Shown here one piece after another: positions 47,734 through 60,475 of a stretch of DNA of 64,000 nt (the first letter of the stretch is position 1; the number at the start of each line of letters is the position of its first letter). The notes below the pieces were generated by a model. It saw only the letters and a program-made list of their open reading frames with translations. It had not been told where the DNA came from and searched no databases. Source of the DNA: Glandiceps talaboti (lineage: Eukaryota; Hemichordata; Enteropneusta; Spengelidae); assembly GCF_964340395.1 (NCBI RefSeq), contig NC_135552.1, forward strand, positions 21,599,181 through 21,663,180, written 5' to 3'. The translations under genes and the position numbers were made by a program.

Positions 47734-50677
47734 ATTCATCATTGATTGTTATTGAATTTCCGAGCAGACTGGAGGAAAAAAATTGTGCATGATTTCTGAG
47801 TCAAGCAGGAAACGCGGGATAAAATGATGGGGGATCTTATTTAGGATTCTGAGACCGTTAGGAATGGATTTTTTTTCACCTAATTTGTTACTGTTATGAA
47901 ATAACTAGAGTTGAAAGTACAGTTGATAAGAAGAATGGACGTGGACTGACTTCATTATAGGAAGACTTTTAGATGCCATCTTGCACAATTCTCATGTTAG
48001 CAACGACACCGACGTCTGTTATAGTTTGCATAAATAGGAGTTTACTCAAGTTTCAGATACTGGTTATGATAAACTTTGTCCTGTAAACCAAAATTTAAGG
48101 AATAATTGAGATAAGTTTAAATGGAGTCACGACTTTTTCATTTTTTATATACATCAGGGTTGTTATTGTTTGAACTTTCTGTAGTCGGAGGTTACTGGTT
48201 ATCGGATAAACTTTGGCATACATTTTGTATAAAGCAAAAGTTTGATGTTATTGCAGATACCTTTGAACAGAAGTCATGACTTTTAACATGAATAACCTTG
48301 CAATGTTTCAGCTAAGCTAAATAAAAAGTGAAAGTCATAAAAAATGAAAAGTTAGATGACTTTGTATAGGCAAATATTCTGCTATCGACAAATATTCAAT
48401 GCAGGTGATTCATTCTCGCAAACCAGAGCTGTTATTTCTTCCACTACACTTCCAGTGGGAGGCTTGTTAAATTTTGTAAAACAGGCCGTGGTTTGAATGA
48501 TGAGGTGGTTTGAATTCGAACTAATTGTTGTTGCCATTTCTGAATGGCTAACATTGTTGCAATGGGTAGGATTTTGAAATATGATTGTGTTCCAGTCAAC
48601 CCAGCTGTATAGTGACCCGGTCGGATAGAGGTTGCAATGTGAATGTTTTAATTTCTATGTGTTTACAGAGGCTGCAGTGAATTCTGTACAATTTGTTGTT
48701 TATTTTTTGTCTATATGCATATGTCATAATATATAGTTTTGTGTTAAACAAATTGTATAAAGTCTGTTGTGTCACTATAGGTCTGTGCCAGGGCAATAAT
48801 TAGAGAACACTTTAAGTAGTGTGGGAAATCTTTAAACCTTACAACTGGTAACACAGTATATCATTCAGTTGTTCTCAGAAGCCAACTAATGCTTATATCA
48901 GTAAACACTGAACTAGTTAGTTGATTATAAACCAGAATACAAGACAGTATACCTGTTTATCAGCAACATGAGTTGAACTATAGCTAGCTGATAAACCTGA
49001 GAATTGCAGTGCCAAAGGAATACTAAACAAGGCTAAAGATTTGACATAAGCTGCTTGTTGGCTTGCTGAATGTAGTCCCTTTGTTAGGATTAAGTTAACA
49101 AGCAAATGCTAAAGTTACTGAGACTATAGTAGTGCATTCAGTTTTAGAAGACAGATATTCTACTGTGGAGATGGCAGTCCCTGGATGGGTGGCTACCCAT
49201 GCTTGTTAGCGAAATTTCAAATGTATCCCTTTTCCCTGGAATATTTCAATGAAAAACATCCCCTTTTTTTTAGTGAATCTGGGTAGGCAATGTCATGAAG
49301 TGACGTGAAGGAACATTTTTTAGAATGCGTAATAACAAATATGGAGATGATTTTTTTTAACAGGTATAGCTTAACTGTAAATGCATACAGTAACTGCTTG
49401 TCTATCATTCTTCTGGTGTTATTGTATGCTTTGATTTCATGAGAGACTTTCTGACCTCACAATAACATAGCTTTATGATTGATATGAATAGAACTATTGT
49501 CTTTACTATAGTTTCATGTATAGTTTTTACCTTATGCTAGGAGGTCAAATTATACAACTAATGATATGTCCTCTCTGAAATAGTATTTTATCTAGTGCTA
49601 GGGGGTCAAAAAATGATCTGAGAGTGTTTACATGTATTAAGAGCAAAAACCTATTGGGTTTAAAAAACATTGTATTTGTACCAAATATTCTTGGGCTAGA
49701 ATATAAAGATGTTTACTGTGTGGCAACTACTATGCTAAGACTGGAACTGACTAAAAGTCAACCCAAGACATAAAAGATGACATAAAAGACCCATCACTAA
49801 AGTATGCAAATTAATTATATGCAAATTGAAATGATGATGTCACTATCTCAGGTTAATCAATTGGGTTTTTTTTTTAAATGGTAACTCCATTCCAGTAAAT
49901 AGAAACATTTTCATAAACTATTGGAGAGTCATCTCATGATGTTTGTTACATCACCTACGATTACTTACCATTTCAGAGATTCGGATCACGTTGATTTTGT
50001 GCCTTTATATGGTATTTTGCTATGGGCTATTGCATGGCACAGAGTTTAGCACATTTTCAGAAAAAGCAAAAATTATTGAATTTCCCGTTGAGACAAGACC
50101 AAAATTGTTAATTTGCCTAACTCCAGTGATAAACTTTTATGAACTTTACTTATTTGTAGGAGAGAGCAGAAGTAAAGGAAACTAAAAGGTGAAGAGTGAC
50201 ATGGAAAAACAAGAGAAAAGTGTTGCTAAAGTACTATGTCATGGTCTTACTCTAAAGTTTTAACGACGTAAGTGTGACCTGCCTCTTAGATAAAAGAGCC
50301 ACCTCTTCATTCAACTGATAGCAAACTGTCAGACTATACAGACAGAACAAATTGAAGATGTGGCAAAATTAAGTGATGTGTCATTGTTATCTGTTCTCAT
50401 CAGCCTTATCCCTACAGTGTACATTGTAACGTCATATCACATCTAGACATGTACAGTCAGTCGCTCTAGCTAACGCTTGAGTTAACTTGTCAATCATGAC
50501 ATCACGGACATGTTTGACATGGCTACATGTAGACAGAAATAAGAAAAAGACGATATAACCTATAAGTCTCTGGATGTTTTGTTGTGTTGTGTTTCAATTA
50601 TTCTGAAATCAGCTCTTTGCATTGATTTATACAATCTGAATAATTAGGCAGTGGTTTAAGGTACTGACAGACACAGG
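47734..50677. other. Long unassigned AT-rich stretch
   Basis: No gene was recognised. A weak pair of related phrases, GCTAGGAGGTCAAA (49538) and GCTAGGGGGTCAAA (49597), is the only repeat noted. Frames up to 80 codons are at chance length. Confidence 0.45.
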
Positions 50678-50941
50678 GAGAGCAAGGGAGGGAGGGAGAG
50701 AGAGAGAGAGAGATAGAACCAGAGAAGAGGGATTGATAGCAAGAGAGACACAGACATCTGACCAAGAGATAGAGGGGTGCAGTAAAGAAAGAAATTCATA
50801 CAAACAGAATATAAGTGAGAGAGAGAGAGATAGAGAGAGAGAAAGAGAGGGGGGGGTCAAGAGCATCACAGAGAAAAGGAGAGCTAGAGAGAGGGAGGAC
50901 AAAGTGACCTGGAAGTCATCAGAGCCAGAAAGAGAAGGGTG
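50678..50941. repeat. Degenerate GA-rich (purine) tract
   Basis: Blocks of (GA)n at 50696-50712, 50816-50846 and 50880-50900 are embedded in purine-rich sequence with GGGAGG and AGAAAG variants. Frames on both strands (69 and 131 codons) are low-complexity by-products. Confidence 0.93.
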
Positions 50942-51574
50942 ATGGAAGCTGGGGAATCGATGTAAATTATTAGTTATTTTCATGTAGACACATTTGTACA
51001 TTTGACATTGAATAAAGTTCACTGCATGTGGACAAGTATCATATCTAAATATTAATTTTTGACGTTAATTGATTCTGATAAAGTGTGATTGAAAGAGGAC
51101 AGGTCTAATACATCCACTGATGTACATGTAACTCAGGACTAGTGAGACCTTGTGACAGAAATGTCAGTGTTATCAGTAGAACTCTGATGTTTTTTTTGAC
51201 TGACACAATCCCAATCATCTGCTCAGTGTCCCTTGTGTACATTTAATTTTTATTTTTTATAAGAATTCTCAACGGGAAACTGTCACCATATCTCAAAAGT
51301 AATTTAACTTCAAAGTGAAATGATAAAAAAAGCCATCACGGGAGCCACCTCGTGTGAAAGCATGTCTATACCCAATCTACATTTAGTTGTGTAATTCATC
51401 ACACATGTTAGAAAAGAGAGAAGAGTGAATTAGTCACAACAAAAACAAATGCACAGAAACGTGAATGCAATAACCCTTCAAAGCCAAGATTTTGGCAAAA
51501 GTATATAGGAATAATATTGATTGTAATAATGACTTGTATTATCTACAAGAAAAATTCAATGATGACCTTGTTAG
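50942..51574. other. Unassigned stretch
   Basis: No feature that I can support. Confidence 0.45.
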
Positions 51575-51660
51575 GACCAGCCTAATCTAGCCAGGGCCGA
51601 GGCCCTACAAATGTAAAAAATGTAAAAAAATGTAAAAAAAAATATAAAAAAAAATAACAT
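51575..51660 (+). mobile_element. Retroposon-like 3' end with (TGTAAAAAA)n tail
   Basis: GGACCAGCCTAATCTAGCC is followed by the small inverted repeat AGGGCC-GA-GGCCCT (51593-51606) and then ATGTAAAAAA repeated three to four times with growing A runs. A short GC-rich body ending in a simple A-rich tandem tail is typical of SINEs. The 5' end is not visible and only one copy was found, so the call is tentative. Confidence 0.4.
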
Positions 51661-54164
51661 TACAACATAAACAGCTCAAAAATCAAATATACAAGAGCAT
51701 GCAAAGTCATACAAGTGTGTATAATATAAAAAAGAAAATATTGAAAAAAGCCAGTGTACAAACTATATATAAATTATGCATACTTATCAAATAAATGAAG
51801 TTCAAACACTGAGTGAAAGAAGGTCTGGTGTGTATGTACAACAACCATGACTGCGAAAGAGGAAACTTCTTTAAAGTCTTGGCATTTTAATTTTTTCCTT
51901 TAAAGTTCTTGAAATTTGCCAAAAAATATAATAGCCCTTGGAAAGGGAACTTGAACTATTCAAGCAATGAGCTGTAAGAAAATTCCCTTAATCAAATTTT
52001 CTATAAAAATAAAAATTTAAAATGTCATTCCCTTGAGGAGATTAAACTAGCATTCTCAAACTGGGAAAATGTTGGCTAGATGTATGTGAAAGCTTCGGGA
52101 AAATGAATAGAAAACATCTGGAAATTCCAAGGAATATGTTTGAATCATAGGAGTATTGATTTTGTCGTATGTGTACCAGTAGAATTCACTGTTGGCAATC
52201 GACTATTGTGGATTGGAAAACCCCTGGGGTATATACCTAAAAACTGTACTGGTATGTTTGTCTCACTGATTGCCTCTCTATGTCCACGATAATGAAATGA
52301 AAGGCTGGATAATGCATCATGCCAACGCCACTCATCCACACTTTTTGTAAGTTAGTCTATGAATGTGCTCGACTCTATTGTGATAAACACACAATGCAAT
52401 TATTTAATGGAACCGGTGAAATAGCTTTTGTTTGGTTCGGTTCAGTAAGTTCATGTTGCCACTTTCAGCTGTTGAAATTCCATTGTTTCCTAATGTACTT
52501 ATCGACAATTTTCTACACAGCTGACAGACAATACATTCTGTGAAAGCGGGGAGTAATTACACAATAGTCGTGCCCTGACTGCTTTCAGGGTGTCAGCATG
52601 TCTGTACAAATGTACATAATCTATAAGATGAAGAATACCTGTCACTTTCAATCACTGTAGTCTACCAAGTGAAAGTTTCTTTGTGTATCAGAACCGATGT
52701 GGTGAACTTCCCCCCTCATCTAAATGCAACTGATAGCCACAAAATATTACAAAGTATCCACTGTTATTGTTTGACGAAGCATTATATTGAATTATGATCA
52801 TATTTCCGTTACTATATAGATGACATTTGGTTAAATCTGTTTCCATGACGATATCATTTTCTGCATCAGTATGTTTGGCACCGCGACTTGTGTAAACTAA
52901 AATACATATTAAACCAACCTGACTGCAATCCCATGATTGCAAACTGCTTGCAGAAAAGTTAAAATTTATTATATAGAAAATGTTAAGTCTTCAGTTCTAT
53001 TTTTTTTTTAGTATAACAATTGTTCCTCTAAAACTGACTATAAACTTGTAAATTAGCCGACGTATGATGAGAAATCTTGATGTCATATTATTTAATTGTC
53101 TTAAATTCTCAACTCAAATTTTGTTTCATGTTAAACAATTGTCACACTGAAGTAGAACAGCAAGTGTGTTGAACATGACTAATGTGTAATTATATAGAAC
53201 GCCAAAAGGAAGAAATGTCTTTCCTCATGGTGAATGGTTTATGTGACCTAACTTTAGTTTTTATTAAAGCCAGAGGTACATTTTAAATTTTTTTTATTTA
53301 TGTATTTATTATTTATATATGTCTCATATGAAAAAATCACACACAATCTGAGAAGTGAAATACAATTCTCATGAGACATGCATAGTTACATGAATATTAC
53401 ATTGAACTTTGAGTTGTGAAAACAATTTCCACCAGTCCTGCAATTATTTTTTAAAGTTACACAAGATTTTAAATTAAACTTCCAATTTTGAAGATCATTC
53501 ACATAGGCACAATAATCACCTAAAACTCTTCAGAATGCTCATCAATTTTTCACTAAATATGTTTTCACCTAAATGTGGTCAGTCGAGTTTGCAACAAATG
53601 GTAGTGTTTGCAGCCATCTAGATTAAACACTAAACTTTGAGTTTTAGCAATGGCAGATCTTTATCAAAATAAGCCATAGATGGGTTGTCTTTTATAATGG
53701 CTGCAGTGTAGGTTTAGATGATCACACACACATGCATCTGTGACTTGATCTGTTGTATTGTTCAATTCAGTTAATAAGAGAAGGATGATTCACTGTGTGG
53801 AGTCTGTGTAATACTCCAAAATGATCAAATTGTTCCCTTGACAATGTTGTATCAAAGTGCAATCCCCAACTCGTGAATGACTGGATATAACTAGTCACAG
53901 TCACAAAACTCACAGTGTTCCACTAATTGGACAGACGTCTTTGTTCCTGATGCACAACCACGTGTGTAACTTATTCAATCTGAAATGGCTCCAATCCGCT
54001 GTTTATCAGATCCTCAAATTGCAGCACATTCACTTTAAGATGGATATAATTTGAGACCAGATTGTCATTAAAATAGAAGGAAAAACGTGCTGTGTTTGAC
54101 AGAATTGGTGTACGATAAATCAAGCTTGCCTTTATGGAGAAAGCCATTATTGTATCTGTAACCT
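51661..54164. other. Long unassigned AT-rich stretch
   Basis: Only chance-length frames (up to 84 codons) and a strongly AT-rich patch at 53280-53330. No repeat family was found. Confidence 0.45.
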
Positions 54165-54395
54165 GAAAGAATCCTAGAGAAATTTTTGTAGTATTAGAGA
54201 GGTTACTGTGTGTAACTTTAGGGCCTTGTGTTTTATTTCATTCTTTTAGTAAAGGATCCTAGAGATATTTTCCTAGTGTTAGAGGGTTTACTGTGTGTAA
54301 CTTTAGGGCCTTATGTTTTATTTCATTCTGCTAACAAAGATTCTAAGAGAATTTTTCCAAGCATTATAAGGGGATGTTGTCTGTAACTTTAACAG
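54165..54395. repeat. 84-85-bp tandem repeat, 3 copies
   Basis: ATCCTAGAGA at 54171 and 54256 and ATTCTAAGAGA at 54340 start three copies. The first two share TTACTGTGTGTAACTTTAGG and GCCTT.TGTTTTATTTCATTC almost exactly. The third is diverged. Confidence 0.95.
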
Positions 54396-54631
54396 AAAAT
54401 GGGATGGAGTTTTCTCAAAGAAAATTAACAATAAAAATTTAAAGAGTTTATTTCTGCATTTTGCATTTAGATCTGTTTGACATTATAATAAAAAAGTATT
54501 TGCATTGTAAAATTAAAATTCATGACTGTAATTAATAGATATAAAAAATAATAGCAAAGCATGTTACAGTAACAATGCAGTATATATTGTACACAAGTAC
54601 TTTACAAATCAGACACAGAGACTGCAGAAAC

Positions 54632-54654
54632 ATGTTGGCCAGTAAGGCCAACAT
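54632..54654. repeat. 9-bp inverted repeat (hairpin)
   Basis: ATGTTGGCC and GGCCAACAT are separated by AGTAA. Not followed by a T run, and this is not a bacterial context, so it is not called a terminator. Confidence 0.85.
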
Positions 54655-56589
54655 ACAGACAAGATGGGCAATGCAAATCAATGTCACCACGCAGGGCTAG
54701 AGATGTCTTGTATCCTGTAGTTTAGCGCAGTCTTTATGCATGACTACAATTTTCTAAAATCTAACTTTGAAAGTTTCCAGCTTGCCTTATTGGTGAGAAT
54801 ATATCTTTGAAGCTATGACATTTACAGTTATTCAGTACATTGAAGACATTTTATTGAAGATGTAGTGAAGTTGTTAATGGTGTTCACATCTATGGTACTA
54901 TTAGTGCTGTGAACTCGGGTTTTTCTGCCCTTTGACACCGTAGGGAATTGCTACACCGGAAATCATTTGACACTATCCTAGGAAGTGATACACATTATAT
55001 CATATTAAACACCGATACTTTCACACTGAATTCTTGTAAGATGGTTGGATTTGTAATACTTTGGTTTTGATGGATGACTTTACATTTCACTACAAGCAAT
55101 GCAGGGTGTAAAGTAGAAATGATAACTTAGTTTAATGTCTCAGTGAGTGTGCCAATGATGACTTTGAAGAACATATTTGTACATTGTTGCAGTGACTGTT
55201 CATCGTAGGTAATATACCCTGAAAGCTAGACAAGGCCACGTTATTCAGATTATTTTGTGCTTATTTTTATGTTATCTGCATTTAGTGGTGCCACATGGTC
55301 TTGCCTTGTATATGTATGCATTTGGCATGTACATGTACAATGTATGTGCAGACAAATATGGTACCAAAATATCAACCTCTTTTCTTTGTCATTCAAAACC
55401 AAGTTGGAATCACTTCATAGTTAGGATCAGTTCAACACATTTATTTCTGTCTGTGCAGTTGCAAAAAAGACTAGTTTCTATGATTTGTTCACCATTTGTA
55501 TAGATGGTCAATCCTTTGAAAATACAACTCTCTGTATCTCTTCAGTTGTCATCCAATATGCATGTCTATAGGTGAAGTGCTTTTTCATTGTTGACAAACA
55601 TGGTGCTTAATGTGTTGTGACCACTATCTTACCCATCTCCAAGTTGTTGAATTTGACATATCTGAGAGTTCACTTAGAGTTTAAGTTTTTCATAAATCAC
55701 ATTCCTACTTTGAGACAAAGTTTTGTTGTCTGTAAGTGTAAGATGTTTGTAGCATGAAACCCCAACATGTTATAATGTGTGTCAGGTTGACTATCTTTAA
55801 ATATACTGGCAACATTAACCCAATAGTAGTAAAAAAATATATAAAATACTCCCATTTCTTCCTCTATATGCTGATCCACTGCTCTAGACATGAATAAAGG
55901 AAATTGTATTGAATCATTTAGTAAATCATATTTTTCATAAATGTCAAGAGGGTATTATAGCCAGCAGCTATTATGAGTCAGTTTAAGTATGTAGAATGAG
56001 ATCGATGGCATATGAAATGTAAACCTACATATAACATCTTGTGCAATTGCTGTTTTAAGTCTATCTGATGAGTGGATAATCTGTTTTCATCTGTTCATGA
56101 TATATGCCATTTGTTTGCCTGTAGACTGCATGTGCCCATTCTTATTAAAGTGTACAGGTAAATACTTCAATTTGTGCTAGTTTTTTTTTGTCATATACCT
56201 CACATAGTTTTCATCTCAAGAAGCAACAGCTGATATGTCTATAGGTACTAGGCAATTTTAGCCATTTGCATACTCATGTCTTAGTCATGTGAAAATTAAC
56301 CTAACCTTGCATAGAAATGAACTGTGTAGAGATTTACATTATGTATCAGATGTGGCTGAGTCTGTGTTAACCTCAGTGTCTGCAGTACTTGTTTTATAGC
56401 GAATATAAAGTATTCAACTACCAGGTACATGCGTCCAACACTATGTGTAACAACACAGGTAAGCTAAATATGGTCATTGTTTGAGTCAAATCTGATAATG
56501 AAGTGTTTAATTTGATGGTGTTATTGCTGTGGGTGCAGTCATGTATAATATGCACACTATGAGTCTTTCACTTGACCGTCCATCACTAT
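54655..56589. other. Unassigned AT-rich stretch
   Basis: An 82-codon plus frame (55255-55503) and others are at chance length. No repeat was found. Confidence 0.45.
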
Positions 56590-56790
56590 ATATCGTGACA
56601 TGGTCATGGTTGCTAGGCATATCTATTGACATTTTTTGAATGCTCAGTTCATACATTTTTGTAAATTCATCACTTTTGCATGAAACTAGTCTAGTTTTGG
56701 TATTGCTATTGGCATAGTCTCAGTTGCTAAAGGCACATTTGTGTAGTTCATTTCATGAATCTTTATGAGGCTTATCCAATAATCATATAT
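56590..56790 (+). mobile_element. Diverged relative of the 16.3-kb element head
   Basis: TGGTCATGGTTGCTAGGCAT.T, followed by TTGACATTTTTTGAAT (56601-56642), matches the opening of the element at 16321-16370. A second phrase, GGCATAGTCTCAGTTGCTAA (56711), matches the second opening phrase. Old and partial. Confidence 0.5.
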
Positions 56791-58887
56791 AATGATAAAT
56801 TATGCTGTTAAATTCACATACAATACATTGGATATTGAATTTGTTATAGTTGTTCAGATATTTTTGCATTAGTTTATGACATTGGAGGTGATATGACTCA
56901 AAATTCAGTTGACTCAGTTGGATGTTTCATGAGGAGAATTAGGTAGTTATGGATTTGGGAAAATCTAAGATGGCTGCCTTTACTAAAACACTGATCTGAA
57001 ATTTGTTAGCAAACTTTTAATGTACTCAAAACGTATATGTCAGTGATATTTTGACTGAATTTCAGATCATTTACATAGAAGAGTAGGAAATTATATTTAT
57101 AGTGCATTTGAGTCTAATATATTTTCTTAACTTATCTATGTCAAAAACACAGACCCTATACTTTGATGCAAGCTGTTGTCAACAGTCACACAGCCAAGGT
57201 TTGCCAGCTAGCTTTGATTACATTCCCTTTCAAATGACCTCTGTAGATTTTCTAGCACACTATCTATAAAAGGGATTTCTTAGTCTAGGAGTTGAGTTCC
57301 AGACAAAACATCATCAAAATGTATCCATCATGGGAATACCTCCCATTTGTCTTATCCCAAGGTGATTCCATAGTGCATCAAAGCTATGTAATTCATCACG
57401 TATTTCACATCATTTACGTTAACTCTTAGCATTGCTGTAATGAAATGTATCAAAGATAATTACTATAATGACCAAAACAGACATGAACATGGTAAAAATA
57501 GATACAATACGGCAACCCCTTCATTGCAAACGTGTCAGTTTATTATAAAATTGTTAAGCTTGTCACATCTGAGACTCTTCTCATTTAGACCTAAAACATA
57601 CAGTGATTCCCACTTGAGTTGAAAAAAAAAGTTGGCAAACAAAGAAAGTATTGAACGATGCCATAAAATATGAACCAGTCGTAATGATAGCGAAAGTGGA
57701 ATTATAAGCTACTGAATGTAAGTAGTGAGTTTACTGTGCAGTCCCCAAAGAATATGTGTCCATCATAATGTTTGTTTAACACTAATCGTGTTATCTTTGG
57801 AGATCACGAAAATGGGGAAATGATCCCTGCCTGTAAAAATATTAATTTCCATTTGTCCATTATTTACGAAACACATCAGAGATATCTAGATGGAGATCAT
57901 ATTACTAGCTTAACTCCAAAATGATGTAATTCCATATCAAATTGAATGTTATCCAAGCTGTGCTGTGTCGCTATATACATCCTGCTCAGTGTTAACTGTG
58001 AATATGGTTAAAAATTTGCAGGTGGGTTATATTTTGCTATTTTAATTTCCAAGTAAGCTGTTATCTTTTGCTTTTTGAAAAATACACAAGCACTGATAGA
58101 AAAACTCTGAATCCTTCCATCACTGATGGTAAATTTTCACAATTTGGGTGACATACATATGCAAATAATAATGCATGTGGCACAAGTATGGTCTGGGCCG
58201 TTCAAATGTTTGTCAACAAATTTCAAAGTTGTGTGCTGCTAAGGGATTTTGATCAAGGTCATAGTTGTCACTCACTTCAGCTCTTCCAAGTATAACAGTA
58301 TGGTGTAAATAGTGAAGGATATTTACAATAACAAACATAATAAATGTAAAAATAAAATGGTCCCAGTTAATAATTATGGTTATTGGCGCCTAAAATCTGA
58401 TAGCTATTTGATCACAAAAATTTTACTTCAGTAGTCACTGAAAGATTTACAAAATATTCAGTCAATTTTGCTTTGATTCCTACATAATATTTTAATATAA
58501 ATATTTAAAAGAGATCTATGATTCCTTTCACAGTGAAAATAAATCAAATTTTAAAGTTCAATTATTTGTGTCATTCTTTTTATCTTCGAAAATTTTGACT
58601 GACAAACATGTAAAAATGGGAAAATATGACTTCCATCTCTCCTGGGAATGTGGTGTTTCTTGTTGACATGTTTCTGAGAAATATGAATACAATAATTTCA
58701 AACTGTTTCCAACAAAACCATTAGAGAAACACTTTGTGATGCACTTATACATGTCTAGTAGATGTACTTAGTTTTTAGATTGTGTCAAGTTTGACATGTG
58801 GTCATGGATTTTTCTAGTCTGTCACGTATTAGGAAAGGTAAATGATGCATACTTTCATACAGGAAGTGATGTCATGAATATATTTAA
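56791..58887. other. Unassigned AT-rich stretch
   Basis: No gene, RNA or repeat was seen. Confidence 0.45.
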
Positions 58888-58896
58888 GGAGAGAGG

Positions 58897-58980
<84 letters not shown>

Positions 58981-58996
58981 GAGAGAGAGAGAGAGA
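58888..58996. repeat. (GA)n microsatellite
   Basis: About 109 bases of GA with two GAGGGA variants near its left end and one GTGA variant at 58976-58980. Purine strand is plus. Confidence 0.98.
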
Positions 58997-60039
58997 TGAA
59001 GATGCTGTTATTCACAAACTTTCCTGGATCATAAAAAGAGTATAACAGTGCAATTTGTACAGTAAACAGCAGTAGAAACTGAGTACAAAAATAGCGTGAA
59101 TCTTTGACTACATGTAGTTTGCACATTGACAGGCTTTTTCGCATCAGTTCAGCTACCTTTTTTTAAAGAAGTCTGATTCAGATTTCTACAGCAAACAAAT
59201 CTCTTGGTAGTAAAGTCAAATTCAAAAGCTTTGAATGCTAAATTAGACCATGTGCCTGGGAGATCATCGTAAATTGATTTTCTTGCATCAGATTACAGAT
59301 TTTTTATAAGACCTTGTGAGCAATGATGACTGTTACAGAAATAGCTTCTGAATCATAAACTTTAACTCATTCATAATTTCACCTGGCTGTAAGTGATACA
59401 ATACACAAAACACATGCATGCACACACTGTCTATTACAATGAAAAAAATGTTGTTTTGAATGTTGATTTCGAAGACTATATGGGGAACATATATATTTTA
59501 CATGCAGTAATTTGTAAAGGTTAATTTGAAACAAGTGATACAGTTTCATAGACTGTAAGTGCCATACAGTACCATTTTGAATGTTTACAAATAATATTGA
59601 ATGTCCTTAGTTAGAAATAACCCATTGATAGTTTCATAAATAATGATTCCATATACGGACAGTGCTCAGATACTAAACATGTTATACACCAAATTATTGG
59701 CCAACTTTACAAAACAGCTACAAAGGTCTTTCCTTAGCATCACTCAAGCAGATAGAGATTCTGTAGGTCAGTAATGCATATGCTGTGTTGAGTTGAATCA
59801 CAAGAGTACGATCACCAACTCAGTTTTAACCTAAAACACCCAATGATTAATGTTGACCCCATCAATGATTGTATCATTGTCTGAAGTACCACTTAAAAGT
59901 AATTGTCTCTTAGTCAATAGCATTGAACCTGATCACATTCATTTCACCCAATTACTGGTCTCTTGGCAACCATCGTGACATTGTCTTCCCAAGTTGGGGA
60001 TTGAGTGGATCTGATGTCAGCATCACATTGTCTTCTGGT
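58997..60039. other. Unassigned AT-rich stretch
   Basis: No feature that I can support. Confidence 0.45.
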
Positions 60040-60475
60040 AGTATAACCAAGGACAAGCCTTTGTTTTCGATAATCTTGATGAGATCATCGATGATACACG
60101 TTGTATTTTGAGCCAAAGGCATTTCCATTTAAAATAAAAGCTTTGGATAGACATTTGCTTCATTTATATTGCAATCATACCGGGTTAAACAACAGACCAG
60201 CAATGAACCCTGGTGATGATTCAGGGAAAATTTTTTTGGCAGGTTTTCATTATGAGAACTCATTCTATGTTTTGAGAATCTTAATGAGTTTGTCGATAAT
60301 ACAGGTTGTGTTTTTGAGCAAAAGACATTTCCATATAAAACAAAAGTGCTGGAGGATTTTCTACTACTGGTTAGATTATTGTTTAATTTATATTCCAATC
60401 ATACAGGGGTTAAACAATATACCCTGCAATGAACTCTAGAGATGATACAGGTAAAATTTTTCATTGGATTACCGA
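60040..60475. repeat. ~207-bp two-copy duplication
   Basis: AATCTTGATGAG..(C/G)TCGATGATACA at 60072 and AATCTTAATGAG..GTCGATAATACA at 60278 mark two copies. Both continue with GTTGT.TTTTGAGC, CATTTCCAT.TAAAA.AAAAG, TTTATATT.CAATCATAC and GGGTTAAACAA, then CAATGAAC. Both strands carry frames of 89-112 codons across it with duplicated peptides. I see no independent coding evidence. Confidence 0.93.

Noticed and set aside
54632-54654. Rho-independent terminator
   Set aside because: A hairpin without a T run, in DNA that is clearly not prokaryotic.
60101-60439. 112-codon plus frame with repeated GLNN peptide
   Set aside because: Explained by the 207-bp duplication. The opposite strand is open as well.
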